64,000 bases of DNA from NCBI RefSeq assembly GCF_003051005.1, contig NZ_QAOW01000007.1, positions 228,066 through 292,065 on the forward strand. Direction: 5' to 3'. How positions within the stretch are numbered: the stretch's first letter is position 1; each line of letters starts with the position of its first letter. Source of the DNA: Rhodococcus sp. OK519 (GTDB taxonomy: Bacteria; Actinomycetota; Actinomycetes; Mycobacteriales; Mycobacteriaceae). Positions 44,144-54,902 of the stretch are shown here, piece by piece. The notes beneath the pieces were generated by a model that saw only the letters and a program-made list of their open reading frames with translations, ran no database searches and was not told where the DNA came from. A program made the translations under genes and the position numbers.

Positions 44144-44995
44144 TCACGGTGTGACGCGAGAGCGGGCGACGATCACCGGGCACTGCGCGTGGTACAGCAG
44201 CGACTGACTGGTGGACCCGAGCAGTGCGCTCTCGAAGCCGCCGCGACCGCGGCTGCCGATAACCATCGAGCGGGCGGTGGCGCTGAGCGCGACGAGGTGC
44301 TTGGTGGGGCCGGCCTCCGCGATCACAGTCTCGACCCGGACCGAGGGGAACTTGGCGCCCAGGGTCGCGATCAACCGTTCGATCCGGCCGCGAGCCTCCT
44401 CGTCGGCCTCTTTGGTGCCGCGGCGGCGGCGCGCGTGCACGGCCGTCATCTCGGCATGCCGGATAGACGCCTCCTGCATCGCCGTGCCGACGACGATGTC
44501 GGCGCTGTCCGAGTGGTCGACGCCGGCGACGACGGGACCGGACATGGGCGGGACGGGACTGCCGTCGGCGCCGCGCACCACCGCGACCGTGCACTTGGCG
44601 TGGTGCGCGAGCGAGAGAGCCGTCGAACCGAGCACCATGCGCTCGAAGAAACCTGCGCCCACCGAGCCGACCACCAGCAGACTCGCCTTCTCCGAAAGGT
44701 CGACGAACGTCCGATTCACCCGCCCCCGAAGCAGTTCCACCTGGACGTCGACGGTGTAGTCCTCGATGGTGGCTGCCTCCCGAGCAGCCTCGAGAGCCTT
44801 CCGTCCGGCAGCCTCTTCTTCCTCGAGGTCGTCGGCGACGAACGGGAAGTCGTTTTCCGTGTCGATGACATGCACCAGTTCGAGCGGAACCTTGCGGGCG
44901 TGTGCCTCGACGGCCGCCCACTTGACGGCATGGATCGCGGCATCGGATCCGTCGACGCCCACGATCACGGGCCTGGTCTCGTTCGCTGGTGACAT
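44144..44995 (-). CDS. Universal stress protein, two tandem Usp domains
   Basis: 283 residues. The first domain starts RPVIVGVDGSDAAIHAVKWA and ends with VGSVGAGFFERMVLGSTALS. The second starts SGPVVAGVDHSDSADIVVG and ends VIGSRGRGGFESALLGSTSQ. G-x2-G-x9-G(S/T) ATP-binding motifs are visible in both. It is a cytoplasmic nucleotide-binding stress protein like the mycobacterial tandem Usps. A short Lrp gene follows it. Confidence 0.88.
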   Translation of the reverse strand: MSPANETRPVIVGVDGSDAAIHAVKWAAVEAHARKVPLELVHVIDTENDFPFVADDLEEEEAAGRKALEAAREAATIEDYTVDVQVELLRGRVNRTFVDLSEKASLLVVGSVGAGFFERMVLGSTALSLAHHAKCTVAVVRGADGSPVPPMSGPVVAGVDHSDSADIVVGTAMQEASIRHAEMTAVHARRRRGTKEADEEARGRIERLIATLGAKFPSVRVETVIAEAGPTKHLVALSATARSMVIGSRGRGGFESALLGSTSQSLLYHAQCPVIVARSRVTP

Positions 44996-45095
44996 CGTCC
45001 ACTCCGATCGGCGCGTGTGGTGTGCACGTTCGGTATCAGACTAACGGCGAAACCCAGTCGGTGGCGTGAGCTTGGAACGGTGATCGTGGATACGG

Positions 45096-46556
45096 TCAGG
45101 AGGCGATTTCGTCCGATGGATCCTGATTCGTCCGACCCGCAGCCGCGTTCTCGAACTCGGTGAGACTCGCGCGGATCAGGGCGATGTACCTGTCGGTGTC
45201 GGGCATCATCGCGCGATCGGCCATCACCGTCAGCGTCAGGTCACCACCGGCAGCGGCCGCGAGGAAGTGACGGAGGCCGTCTCCGTCCACCGGCGGCTGC
45301 CCGCCGAATACCGCCACCGACGGCGCGCCCTCGAGCGTGAGGCTCGCCACGCCGAATGCCACGTTGCTGATCATGGTGTGCCTGTGGCGGGGGCGCTGGG
45401 GGTCGAAATTCGTGGCTTTCCTGCCCGCGTACATGAACATTCGCATCATCAGCGGGGGCAGGGTGTCCACTACCGCCGCAGCCCTGCGAACGGCGATGTG
45501 CGAGGTGCGGGTCTTCTCGGACTTCGAAGATTCGGCGACGCGCGCCACCCGCTCGAGCAGATCTTCGGTGTCGGTGTGGGTATCGACATTCATGATTGCC
45601 AGCTGGTTCCCCGACTCCCACTCCTCCAGCTTGCGCATGGAGCGCGGGACCATCGCGACGATCGAACCCCGCTGCGGCTCCCCCTTCTCGGCGAGGTAGC
45701 GCGCTAGCGCACCGCCGACGACGGCGAGCAGGGCGTCGTTCACGGTTGCACCGGGAACGGCTTCCCTGATGCGGCGAAGCGACTCCGTGGGCAGAGTGAT
45801 CGGCACCATGGCGCCCGATCCGCTCACCTTCCCGTTGAATCGAATGCCCGGCTGTTCGGTGTTCGCCGACCAGGCACCGGACGCCTTCGCCTCTTTCAGT
45901 GCTCGATCGACTGCACGGTTGCCGGGAACATCCTTCGCGAACCGGATCAGCTGACGAGGAAAACCCACCACGGACCTGGCGAACACCCGGGTCCGGAGGA
46001 GCCGCGCCGGCCGAACAGCGATCGGCGCGGCCGTTCGGTCCGAAAAGACCTTCTCCACGGTCTGCAACACCCCCAAACCGTCGCCGACGCTGTGGTGCGC
46101 CTTGAGCGCCACCGCGGTGAGCCGGCCGGGCTGGTCGACGATTCCGCTGACACCGGTGAAGAAGTGCAGCTCCCACGGCGGTCGCGTGAGATCCATACGC
46201 GAGCACAGCAATTCGGAGAACGGCGCCTCGAGGGGCGCCCATCCGGGTTCGTCGATCGCGGTGACGTGCACGTGAGCGCTCAGGTCGATGTCGGGGTCCG
46301 GAATCCAATACGGATGATCGAGACCCAGCGGTATCCGACGGATGTGGTGCGTGAACATGTGGTGGTGGCCGAGTCGCGCCCGGACCCACTCGACCGCGCG
46401 TTCCTGGGTGAATTCGGCATCCGGAAACTGTGTGGTGTCGAAGACGTACACGACGACGAAGTGCCCGAGGTGGCCATCGGCCTCCCCGTAGATGAACTCG
46501 GCATCCTTGCTCGGAATCCGTCGCGCTCCCGCCGTGAGCCAGTCGGCGAACCCCAT
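45096..46556 (-). CDS. Wax ester synthase/diacylglycerol acyltransferase (WS/DGAT)
   Basis: 486 residues. The catalytic motif HHSVGDG lies near residue 148 (HHxxxDG). The C-terminal motif region has TMISNVAFGVASLTLEGAPS and a VPGATVNDALLAVVGGALAR helix. These enzymes esterify fatty acyl-CoA with diacylglycerol or fatty alcohol to make storage lipid, a Rhodococcus hallmark. The start ATG at 46556 has GAAGGGG five bases upstream; an upstream extension has none. Among the many paralogues in this genus its specificity cannot be told. Confidence 0.9.
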   Translation of the reverse strand: MGFADWLTAGARRIPSKDAEFIYGEADGHLGHFVVVYVFDTTQFPDAEFTQERAVEWVRARLGHHHMFTHHIRRIPLGLDHPYWIPDPDIDLSAHVHVTAIDEPGWAPLEAPFSELLCSRMDLTRPPWELHFFTGVSGIVDQPGRLTAVALKAHHSVGDGLGVLQTVEKVFSDRTAAPIAVRPARLLRTRVFARSVVGFPRQLIRFAKDVPGNRAVDRALKEAKASGAWSANTEQPGIRFNGKVSGSGAMVPITLPTESLRRIREAVPGATVNDALLAVVGGALARYLAEKGEPQRGSIVAMVPRSMRKLEEWESGNQLAIMNVDTHTDTEDLLERVARVAESSKSEKTRTSHIAVRRAAAVVDTLPPLMMRMFMYAGRKATNFDPQRPRHRHTMISNVAFGVASLTLEGAPSVAVFGGQPPVDGDGLRHFLAAAAGGDLTLTVMADRAMMPDTDRYIALIRASLTEFENAAAGRTNQDPSDEIAS

Positions 46557-48048
<1,492 letters not shown>

Positions 48049-48069
48049 CCGCGCCGCTCCCCGGATGCG

Positions 48070-48882
48070 TCAGATGGACGTGAGGCCCAGATCCAACGAC
48101 ATCTGCGAACCGGTGACGGTGCGCGATCGATCGCTGGCCAGGTACAGCACCACCTCGGAGACGTCGTCGACGCTGCACTTGCTGAGCCCGGCGAGCGGCC
48201 ACTTGTAGTTGTCCAGGTAGCGCGGGAACTGGGAGAGGATCTTGCCGACGTTGGCGTCCTGACCCATCGGGGTGTCCACCGCGCCCGGATGAATGGAATT
48301 GACGCGAATGCCGAACTCCCCCAACTCGATCGCTGCGGTCTTCGTCAGACCCACCAAGCCGTGCTTGGCGGAGGTGTAGTTCGACGTGCCCGGGCTGGCC
48401 TTGATGCCGGCCGCGGAGCTGACGACGATGATCGAGCCGCCGCGGCCACCGTCGATCATCGCGGGCACCGCCGCCTTGAGCGTGCGCCACACGCCGTTGA
48501 GGTTGATGTCGATCATCGTGGTCCACTGCTCCTCGGGCATCTCCCAGAAGCGGTTCCACGTCGAGATGCCGGCGTTGGCGACCACGATGTCGAGGCGACC
48601 GAAGCGCTCCACACCGGCGTCGACGGCCGCCTGCAGGTCGGCCTGGTCGCGGACGTCGCCGATCGCGGTGACGATCTCGCGCCCCTCGGCGCGCACCAGG
48701 CGGGCGGTCTCCTCGAGATCCTCGGGCGTGGCCGCCGGGTAACCGACGTCGTCGGACACGGACGCGCAGATGTCGAGCGCGATGATGTCGGCGCCCTCCT
48801 GCGCGAAGCGCACCGCGTGGTTGCGCCCCTGTCCGCGTGCCGCGCCGGTGATGAAGGCGACCTTGTTCTCGAGCAGTGCCAT
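48070..48882 (-). CDS. Mycofactocin-type SDR
   Basis: 270 residues. The start FITGAARGQGRNHAVRFAQEG is the signature of the mycofactocin-coupled SDR group, and NAGISTWNRFWEMPEEQW and YTSAKHGLVGL (Tyr-x3-Lys) complete the set. This group keeps its NAD tightly bound and re-oxidises it through mycofactocin, acting on various alcohols. No mycofactocin biosynthesis gene is in this window. It converges with the HPPD gene. Confidence 0.86.
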   Translation of the reverse strand: MALLENKVAFITGAARGQGRNHAVRFAQEGADIIALDICASVSDDVGYPAATPEDLEETARLVRAEGREIVTAIGDVRDQADLQAAVDAGVERFGRLDIVVANAGISTWNRFWEMPEEQWTTMIDINLNGVWRTLKAAVPAMIDGGRGGSIIVVSSAAGIKASPGTSNYTSAKHGLVGLTKTAAIELGEFGIRVNSIHPGAVDTPMGQDANVGKILSQFPRYLDNYKWPLAGLSKCSVDDVSEVVLYLASDRSRTVTGSQMSLDLGLTSI

Positions 48883-49036
48883 GCGAATCCCTCCGGATCC
48901 CTCGTCGTGCAGTCTCTCCGCAGATTAAGGCGGTGGCTCAACCCCGCGGGGCGTCGTACCGGTGACCGGGAACACAGCCGCGGATCGCCTCGATGGTAAA
49001 TCGGACCCGAAACCTCGTGTAGTCTGTAATTACCGA

Positions 49037-49110
49037 CGCGGGGTGGAGCAGCTCGGTAGCTCGCTGGGCTCATAACCCAGAGGTCGCAGGTTCAAATCCT
49101 GTCCCCGCTA
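49037..49110 (+). tRNA. Initiator tRNA-fMet (anticodon CAT)
   Basis: A 74-nt cloverleaf with the acceptor 5' strand CGCGGGG against CCCCGCT, and C1 facing T72, so the terminal pair is unpaired as required for an initiator. The anticodon stem ends in three G-C pairs around CTCATAA (GGG/CCC), the second initiator mark. The T arm has GCAGGTTCAAATCCTGT. The CCA end is not encoded. It is followed at once by a strong terminator. Confidence 0.95.
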
Positions 49111-49118
49111 CAAATGAG

Positions 49119-49158
49119 AGACCCGGTATCGCACCAGCGATACCGGGTCTTTTCTTTT
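49119..49158 (+). terminator. Rho-independent terminator after the initiator tRNA
   Basis: Perfect 14-bp arms, AGACCCGGTATCGC and GCGATACCGGGTCT, with a four-base loop (ACCA), run into TTTCTTTT. It is the cleanest terminator in the window. Confidence 0.95.
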
Positions 49159-49300
49159 GCCCCGATGTCGACACACCGCTCCCGAAATGACCTCCCGCGG
49201 ACGCGATTGCGCGGGCAGGAGACGAGTTCGGGAGCGGGACCAGCACCCGGCCGCGCCGACTACCCTCCCCCGCCACCCTCATCGGCGCTAGATTGCTTCT

Positions 49301-49774
49301 ATGGCCGACCGCGATCGGGACACCCTCGGCAAGCCGCGCAATGCCCGGCCCCGGGATCGCCTGGGCCGGCCGCTGGAGTGGGGCGAGGAGGGGTTTCCGA
49401 CGATGCCCGACGACCTGGATCTGGATCCCGGCGAGGCGATCACCGAGGCGCAGCGGCTACTCGACCACGATCTGCCGTTCCACGCGCACGAGGTACTCGA
49501 GGCGGCGTGGAAGAAGGCGCCGCACGAGGAACGCGGGCTGTGGCAGGGCCTGGCCCAGCTCGCGGTCGCCGTGACCCATCAGATGCGCGGCAATCCGGCC
49601 GGTGCCGTCTCACTGCTCCGGCAGGGTCGGCACCGCATCGTCCCGTTCGAGGACAACCCTCCGCACGCCCTCGACATCACCGGACTGGTTGCGTGGGCCG
49701 ACCATCTGATCGTCGAACTGGACCGCGACACCCCGCCCGACACGATCCCGGTTCCGCGTCTCCGGATGCCCTGA
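49301..49774 (+). CDS. DUF309 domain protein
   Basis: 157 residues. The DUF309 hallmark HDLPFHAHEVLEAAWKKAP, followed by ERGLWQGLAQLAVAVTHQMR, lies in the middle. It is a small helical protein of unknown function, often close to housekeeping genes. The last residues overlap the ATG of the following gene (TGATG), so translation is probably coupled. Confidence 0.83.
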   Translation: MADRDRDTLGKPRNARPRDRLGRPLEWGEEGFPTMPDDLDLDPGEAITEAQRLLDHDLPFHAHEVLEAAWKKAPHEERGLWQGLAQLAVAVTHQMRGNPAGAVSLLRQGRHRIVPFEDNPPHALDITGLVAWADHLIVELDRDTPPDTIPVPRLRMP

Positions 49775-50436
49775 TGGCCCATTCTGGTCAAATGACCGTT
49801 CTGCCGATGTTCCCCCTCGGCTCCGCACTGCTGCCCGGGGAACGGCTGCCGCTGCACGTGTTCGAGCCCCGCTTCCAGGCGCTCGTGCGCGACTGCCTCA
49901 CGGCGACCGAGGGCCCGGTGTTCGGCACCGTGCTCATCGCGCGCGGCAACGAGGTGGGCGGCGGCGACGTCCGCAACGATGTCGGCACCGCGGTGCGGAT
50001 CGTCTCCCATATCGGGATCGGCGACGGCCGATACGCGCTCGAGTGCGTCGGCGAGGAGCGGATCCGGATCGCGAGGTGGCTCGGCGACGATCCGTATCCC
50101 AACGCCGAGATCGAGTCGTGGCCGGTGGACGCGTCGGGCCGGGTCTCGGAGGCGCAGCTTCAGCACCTCACCGACAAGATCACCGAGCTGTACATCCTGC
50201 TGACCCGCATCCGGGAACTGCGCGACGACCCGCCGCCCGCGCCGCCGCGCATGTACGACGTGCTCGAGCAGCCCGGCGACCACCTCTACGCGCTCGCGGC
50301 GTGGGTGCCGATGGGCGCGGCCGACAAGTTCGCGGTCCTCGGCGCCGACCACGCCGACGACCGGCACCGGGCGCTGGCGGACGCCATCGACAATGCCCGG
50401 GAAATCGCCGAATTCCGGCTTTCGGGGCGCCGGTGA
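49774..50436 (+). CDS. LON peptidase N-terminal (substrate-binding) domain protein
   Basis: 220 residues. LPMFPLGSALLPGERLPLHV starts the domain, followed by FEPRFQALVRDCL and GTAVRIVSHIGIGDGRYALEC. It is the LON substrate-binding module without the ATPase or protease parts, a common stand-alone gene in actinobacteria. The ATG at 49774 overlaps the DUF309 stop; an ATG six codons later (MTVLPM) is an alternative start. Confidence 0.85.
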   Translation: MAHSGQMTVLPMFPLGSALLPGERLPLHVFEPRFQALVRDCLTATEGPVFGTVLIARGNEVGGGDVRNDVGTAVRIVSHIGIGDGRYALECVGEERIRIARWLGDDPYPNAEIESWPVDASGRVSEAQLQHLTDKITELYILLTRIRELRDDPPPAPPRMYDVLEQPGDHLYALAAWVPMGAADKFAVLGADHADDRHRALADAIDNAREIAEFRLSGRR

Positions 50437-50500
50437 CCGGGGTCACATCCGGGGTGTACTAACGTCCGATCTCCGGGGAGTTCAGGGGGAGGGAGAACAC

Positions 50501-50947
50501 ATGATCCACGTTCGACACAAGGCAGTGGCCATCGTTCCCGTCGATCTGGCGTTCGCGCACATCGACGACTACCGGAACGTGCCCGACTGGATGTTCGGGA
50601 TCAGCCGCTTCGACCCGATCGGGTCGCTCGACCACGGGCTGGGCGCCACCTACGACGCGACGATGCAGCTCGGCCCCAAGGCGTTGAAGTCGACGGTCGA
50701 GATCACCGAGTGGGAGCACGATCGGCTCATCACGCTGTCCTCGGTCGCCGGATTCGGGAACCGGTCCAGCTGGCAGTTCACCCCGGTCGACGACGACCGC
50801 ACCGAACTCTCCGTCGACTTCGGCTACGAACTGCCCGGCGGGCTGGCCGGCAGGGCGCTGGGCAAGCTGATCGAGCCGTTCGTCGCCACCGCGATCAAGC
50901 AGACCGAGGCAAACCTGCGGGGGCAGATCGAGGCGCTGAACCGCTAG
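50501..50947 (+). CDS. SRPBCC-family protein
   Basis: 148 residues of the START-like fold. HVRHKAVAIVPVDLAFAHID and YRNVPDWMFGISRFDPIG form the N-terminal part; a long C-terminal helix (FVATAIKQTEANLRGQIE) closes the cavity. It probably binds a lipid or polyketide-like ligand. GGGAGGGAG lies seven bases before the ATG. It is convergent with the esterase gene. Confidence 0.82.
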   Translation: MIHVRHKAVAIVPVDLAFAHIDDYRNVPDWMFGISRFDPIGSLDHGLGATYDATMQLGPKALKSTVEITEWEHDRLITLSSVAGFGNRSSWQFTPVDDDRTELSVDFGYELPGGLAGRALGKLIEPFVATAIKQTEANLRGQIEALNR

Positions 50948-50948
50948 G

Positions 50949-51923
50949 TCAGGCGGAGTGCCGACCGCGGTAACCCACTGCGCGTCGGACGAAGTCGAGG
51001 CTCAGCGCGATCGTCATGGTGCTCTCCTTCAACACCGTGCCCATCACCGGGTAGGCGTGGATCTGACCGCTCCACACGTGCGTCTCGACAGCCTGACCGG
51101 CGTCCTCGAGCAGCGCGGTCATCGCCTCGACGTCGGGGCGCATCAGCTCGTACTGCGCGACGCTGAAGAACGCGGGCGGGTACACCCGCGGGTCGGCCTC
51201 GATCGGGGAGTCGGCGCCGACGATGGGGTCGGGGCCGCCTGCCCACCGATCCTTGAGCGCCTCGACCTGGCTCATCGGCAGGTAGGCGTCTCGGCGCATG
51301 TAGTCGGGGTCGTGCTTCTCGAGCGCCAGGTTGAGCAGCGGCGAGTACCCGATCACCGCGGCCGGGGTCACCATGCCGCGCGTCGCCGCGAGTTCCGCCA
51401 CCTTCATCGCCAGGTAGCCGCCGGCCGAGTCGCCGGCGAGGACGATCTTCGACGGGTCTTCGCACGTGCCGAGCAGTTCGGTGTACGCGGCCATCGCGTC
51501 GTGGATGGACGTGCCGATCCCGCCGTACGGCAACTGCCGGTACTCGACGGAGATCACCGGGACGCCGGCCCGAGCGGTGAGCAACGCGCACAGGCTGCGG
51601 TGAGTCGCCAAGCCACAGAACACGAATCCGCCGCCGTGGAAGTACAGGATCGTGGCACCGGCCAGTGCGTCGGACGCCTTGCGGTGGTGGCTGATTCGTT
51701 CGCTGGGCACCCCACCGAGCGTCATTGGTTCGATCGTGACGCCCTTGGGCCGGGGCAGCCGGTCGACCACCTTCTCGAGGTGCCCGAGCGCCGCGACGCC
51801 ACGGTCGGTGGTGGGCCACGCCGCAAACAGCGGTTTGACGAAGATCCGGGCGATCCAGAACACCAGCCACGCCCGCCAGGTGACCTTCCAGTGCCTGATG
51901 ATCGTCGTCTCGCGCGTTCGCAT
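50949..51923 (-). CDS. Alpha/beta hydrolase, hormone-sensitive-lipase type
   Basis: 324 residues. The oxyanion motif LYFHGGGFVFCG and the nucleophile elbow LAGDSAGGYLAMK are the HSL hallmarks; a catalytic His is likely in GQIHAYPVMG. The N-terminus WRAWLVFWIARIFVKPLFAA is hydrophobic and may anchor the protein in the membrane. It is probably an esterase or lipase for short or medium acyl chains. The gene stops two bases from the SRPBCC stop codon. Confidence 0.88.
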   Translation of the reverse strand: MRTRETTIIRHWKVTWRAWLVFWIARIFVKPLFAAWPTTDRGVAALGHLEKVVDRLPRPKGVTIEPMTLGGVPSERISHHRKASDALAGATILYFHGGGFVFCGLATHRSLCALLTARAGVPVISVEYRQLPYGGIGTSIHDAMAAYTELLGTCEDPSKIVLAGDSAGGYLAMKVAELAATRGMVTPAAVIGYSPLLNLALEKHDPDYMRRDAYLPMSQVEALKDRWAGGPDPIVGADSPIEADPRVYPPAFFSVAQYELMRPDVEAMTALLEDAGQAVETHVWSGQIHAYPVMGTVLKESTMTIALSLDFVRRAVGYRGRHSA

Positions 51924-52010
51924 CCCGCCCCCAGTCGTCCGTTCCGCACGGGGTGGCTCGGCCCACCCCGCCCGCCACCCTAGAGTCCGACGCCGCCGCC
52001 CGCAGCGACA

Positions 52011-53156
52011 TCACACCTGCAGCAGCGGAACCAGGAGTTCGTCGTCGGTGAGGGCGCCGTGCTGGCCCGCCAGCATCGACATGCGCGGTTCGGCCTGGCT
52101 GCGCACGATCGCCGCGCCGCCGCGGGCGATCGCCACGACGTCCCCGATCCGGCGTCGGGCGGTGTCCGACGGATCCGGGCCGAGCAGTCCGGCGGCCACG
52201 ACGTCGTCGCGGGTGCCCACCCACGCGCGGTCGCCCAGTTCGCCGCGCCAGCGCCGCAGCACGGCGTCGGCGTGTCCGGGCTCGGCGTGCACGTACCGGC
52301 AGCGGGCCTCGCCGGTGAGGGCGACGACGCCGTCGGACAGTGCCGCGTTGCCGTCGACGTCGATGCGGTCCGCCGCATCGACGGGAACCATGCCGTGATC
52401 GGCCGTCACGAGCAGGTTCACGTCGGACCCGAGATGCGCGACGAGGTCCTCGACGAACCGGTCGACGATGGTCAACTGCGCCACCCAGGCGTCGGCACCG
52501 GGGCCGTACACGTGGCCGAGGGTGTCGATCTGGCTGAGATAGCAGTAGACGAGGGTCCGCTCCGCTGCGTTCGCGGCGTGCACCGTCGAGTGCAGAAGGT
52601 CGCCGTACGCGACGGTTCCGGCGAAGCTGGCGCCGCGCAGCACGGCGCGGGTGAGTCCGGTGCCGTGGAACTCGCGCGGCAGCACCGTGGTGGTGCGGAC
52701 GCCGTCGGCCACCGCCCGCTCGAACACCGTGCGCGACGGCTGGATCCGTTCCGGCACCACCTGTCCGAGCATGTCGCGGTGATCGCCGACGCGCTGCCAG
52801 CGCAGCCAGTTGAACGGGCCGCCCGCCTCCTCGACGTCGGAAACGTAGCCGGTGACGCCGTGCCGCCCCGACGGCAGACCGGTACCGAACGACGCGAGGC
52901 TGGTCGCGGTCGTGGTGGGAAACCCCGCACGGATCGGACGCCCCGTGGCTTCCGCGAGGAACGGTGCGGCATCGACGTTGTGGCGCAGCAGATTCCAGCC
53001 CAACCCGTCGATCAGCAGCACGACGGTGCGGTCCCCCTCGGGGAGACCGAGTGCGTCGTTCTCACCGGGCACCCCGAGTGCGGCGAGCACCGAGGGCAGC
53101 ACGTCGGCGAGCGTGGGCTCGGCGTATACGTCGCGCAGAGGGAGGTCGTTCGACAC
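52011..53156 (-). CDS. Alkaline phosphatase/nucleotide pyrophosphatase-family protein
   Basis: 381 residues. The metal-binding and nucleophile region is VVLLIDGLGWNLL followed by FPTTTATSLASFGTG (Thr nucleophile). Later metal sites are SQIDTLGHVYG and LLVTADHGMVPV. These define the phosphodiesterase/type I nucleotide pyrophosphatase branch. No signal peptide is seen, so action in the cytoplasm is likely. The start is a GTG at 53156; the longer frame upstream would enter the control region of the AfsA-like gene. Confidence 0.85.
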   Translation of the reverse strand: MSNDLPLRDVYAEPTLADVLPSVLAALGVPGENDALGLPEGDRTVVLLIDGLGWNLLRHNVDAAPFLAEATGRPIRAGFPTTTATSLASFGTGLPSGRHGVTGYVSDVEEAGGPFNWLRWQRVGDHRDMLGQVVPERIQPSRTVFERAVADGVRTTTVLPREFHGTGLTRAVLRGASFAGTVAYGDLLHSTVHAANAAERTLVYCYLSQIDTLGHVYGPGADAWVAQLTIVDRFVEDLVAHLGSDVNLLVTADHGMVPVDAADRIDVDGNAALSDGVVALTGEARCRYVHAEPGHADAVLRRWRGELGDRAWVGTRDDVVAAGLLGPDPSDTARRRIGDVVAIARGGAAIVRSQAEPRMSMLAGQHGALTDDELLVPLLQV

Positions 53157-53293
53157 TGGGCGCTCGCTATCGTCTCGAAGATCGGGTCCGCCTCGTACCC
53201 CTCCGACTGTAGGCGCGCCGATTGTGGATCGAGGTACAAATTTTCCGCTCAAACCACTCATGCCAGGCGATTTCCCCCGCTACTGTCCGTGAC

Positions 53294-54247
53294 ATGGTGC
53301 AGGCGTTGAGCTTTGAATCGACGGTGCCGAGGCGGTTCGTACATCGTCAGTCCGTGTCCGAGGTCTACCTGACGGACGGTATTCCCCTCGGGGAGGGCGG
53401 CCGGTTTCGGCTGGGTGCGCAATGGCCGCGCCAACATGCCTTCTATCGAACGTGCACCGACCGCTACGACACGATGCTCCTCGGCGAGACGGTCCGTCAG
53501 TGCGCCATCTATCTCGGGCACATGCACTACGCAGTTCCCCTGGGGCACCTGTTCACGATGCAGACGATGCGAATCGAGGCGATTCTCGACCGGTTGACCA
53601 TCGGCTCGTCCGCGGCCGAGGTCGTAATCGACGCCCGCGTCACCGAGCACGCCCGTCGGGGTGGCCGCCTGTCGGCATTCAGTGTCGACGTGGACTTCCG
53701 CGTCGACGGTGTGGTGGCGGGAAGCGGCATGGCCGTCGCCGGTGTTCTCACCCCGGACGACTATGCCCGGATCCGTTGGAGCGGAGACCGTGCACCCACG
53801 GTGGGCCGTATCCCGCAACCCCTTTCGGTACCGCCGTCGACGGTGTGCGTTCCCGATGCGCGGGCGGTCGTGCTCGGCGCACACCCGTCGGGGGACGGGG
53901 GTGGGCGCTGGCTGCTCCGGGTCGACCCGACCCATCCGGTGTTGTTCGACCATCCATCCGATCATGTGCCGGGCGTCGTCATCCTGGAGGCGGCCCGGCA
54001 GAGCGCACGACTACGGCTCGGCTGGTCGTGTGCAGACGTCGAATCGCTCGAGCTGCGGTTCCGTCGGTTCCTCGAATTGGATGAGCCGACGACGGTTTCC
54101 ACCGAACTCAGACCTGGCGAGGACGGTTGCGTCGACATCGAATTCGCGCAGTGGGGCGAGACCAAGGCATCGGGAACGATACGGCTGGCTGTGCCGACGC
54201 CGACCGCCGAACCGAGTCACGCGTTCGTCGGGCTCCATCGCGTATGA
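53294..54247 (+). CDS. gblA: AfsA-like gamma-butyrolactone synthase
   Basis: 317 residues with two AfsA hot-dog repeats. The first holds RFRLGAQWPRQHAFYRTCTD and LLGETVRQCAIYLGH, the second LLRVDPTHPVLFDHPSDHVP and GVVILEAARQSARL. AfsA enzymes condense a beta-keto acyl chain with a glycerol derivative, the first step to butyrolactone signals. No ribosome site precedes the ATG; TACTGT ends seven bases before it, so a leaderless transcript is possible. The neighbours (receptor, epimerase) match the gbl cluster described in Rhodococcus jostii. Confidence 0.87.
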   Translation: MVQALSFESTVPRRFVHRQSVSEVYLTDGIPLGEGGRFRLGAQWPRQHAFYRTCTDRYDTMLLGETVRQCAIYLGHMHYAVPLGHLFTMQTMRIEAILDRLTIGSSAAEVVIDARVTEHARRGGRLSAFSVDVDFRVDGVVAGSGMAVAGVLTPDDYARIRWSGDRAPTVGRIPQPLSVPPSTVCVPDARAVVLGAHPSGDGGGRWLLRVDPTHPVLFDHPSDHVPGVVILEAARQSARLRLGWSCADVESLELRFRRFLELDEPTTVSTELRPGEDGCVDIEFAQWGETKASGTIRLAVPTPTAEPSHAFVGLHRV

Positions 54248-54858
54248 ATGTAGCGGTCGATCTTGTGACGGCGACGAGGTGCGACGATCGCCGACAGGAT
54301 GAACAACAGCATCTGATCGAGTCGAGCCCCGAGATCCTCGCGGCGGGTGAGCACGTTCGACACGAGCTGGACGCCGGTGAATGCCGCGACGAAGTAGCGC
54401 GCGAGCTCCGCGGGATCGAGGGTGTCCGAGACGTCGCCCTCTTCGATAGCCGCTCCGAACACGTGGCGAAGGCCCTCGATCCAGTCCTGATACGGCGTCG
54501 ACGGCCCGGCCTCCGCACTCATCTCGAGAGTCAGACGGATACCGGCCCGAACGACAGGGTCCTCAGTGATCTCGCGGCCCATCTCGTACGACAGCATCAC
54601 CACCTGCTCGAGCGCCGGCGCATTCGTCGCGCGGATCGCGGTGACCGCGTTCATCGAGATCGCGTGCTGCTCGTCGATGATCGCGGCGGCCAGATCGTCC
54701 TTCGACTTGAAGTGGAAGTACAGCGCACCTTTGGTGAAGCCCGACAGCTCGACGATCTCGGCGAGGCTGGCGCGCTCGTAGCCGGTTTCGTCGAACCGAG
54801 TGGCCGCCGCCCGGACGATCTCTTTCCTGGTCGCGATCGCCCTCTCCTGCTTGAGCAC
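54217..54858 (-). CDS. gblR: TetR-family gamma-butyrolactone receptor
   Basis: 213 residues from a GTG at 54858. KQERAIATRKEIVRAAATRF and LAEIVELSGFTKGALYFHFK form the helix-turn-helix, closely like ArpA/ScbR receptors. The ligand domain begins near EDLAAAIIDEQHA-type residues at 55 and has WIEGLRHVFGAAIEEG. It should repress the synthase gene until the signal binds. A longer start at 54903 would overlap the divergent gene start, so the shorter one is preferred. The 3' end overlaps gblA by 31 bases convergently. Confidence 0.85.
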   Translation of the reverse strand: MLKQERAIATRKEIVRAAATRFDETGYERASLAEIVELSGFTKGALYFHFKSKDDLAAAIIDEQHAISMNAVTAIRATNAPALEQVVMLSYEMGREITEDPVVRAGIRLTLEMSAEAGPSTPYQDWIEGLRHVFGAAIEEGDVSDTLDPAELARYFVAAFTGVQLVSNVLTRREDLGARLDQMLLFILSAIVAPRRRHKIDRYIHTRWSPTNA

Positions 54859-54902
54859 TCCGCCCGTCCCCTCTCCGTTCGACACCCCTCCGGACACACG
54901 CA

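Noticed and set aside
43168..44154. 328-codon plus-strand frame over the deacetylase and Lrp genes
   Set aside because: Antisense of two genes with clear motifs and no support of its own.
49037..49110. tRNA with anticodon CAT considered as elongator Met or Ile2
   Set aside because: The unpaired first position and three G-C pairs next to the anticodon loop mark it as the initiator.
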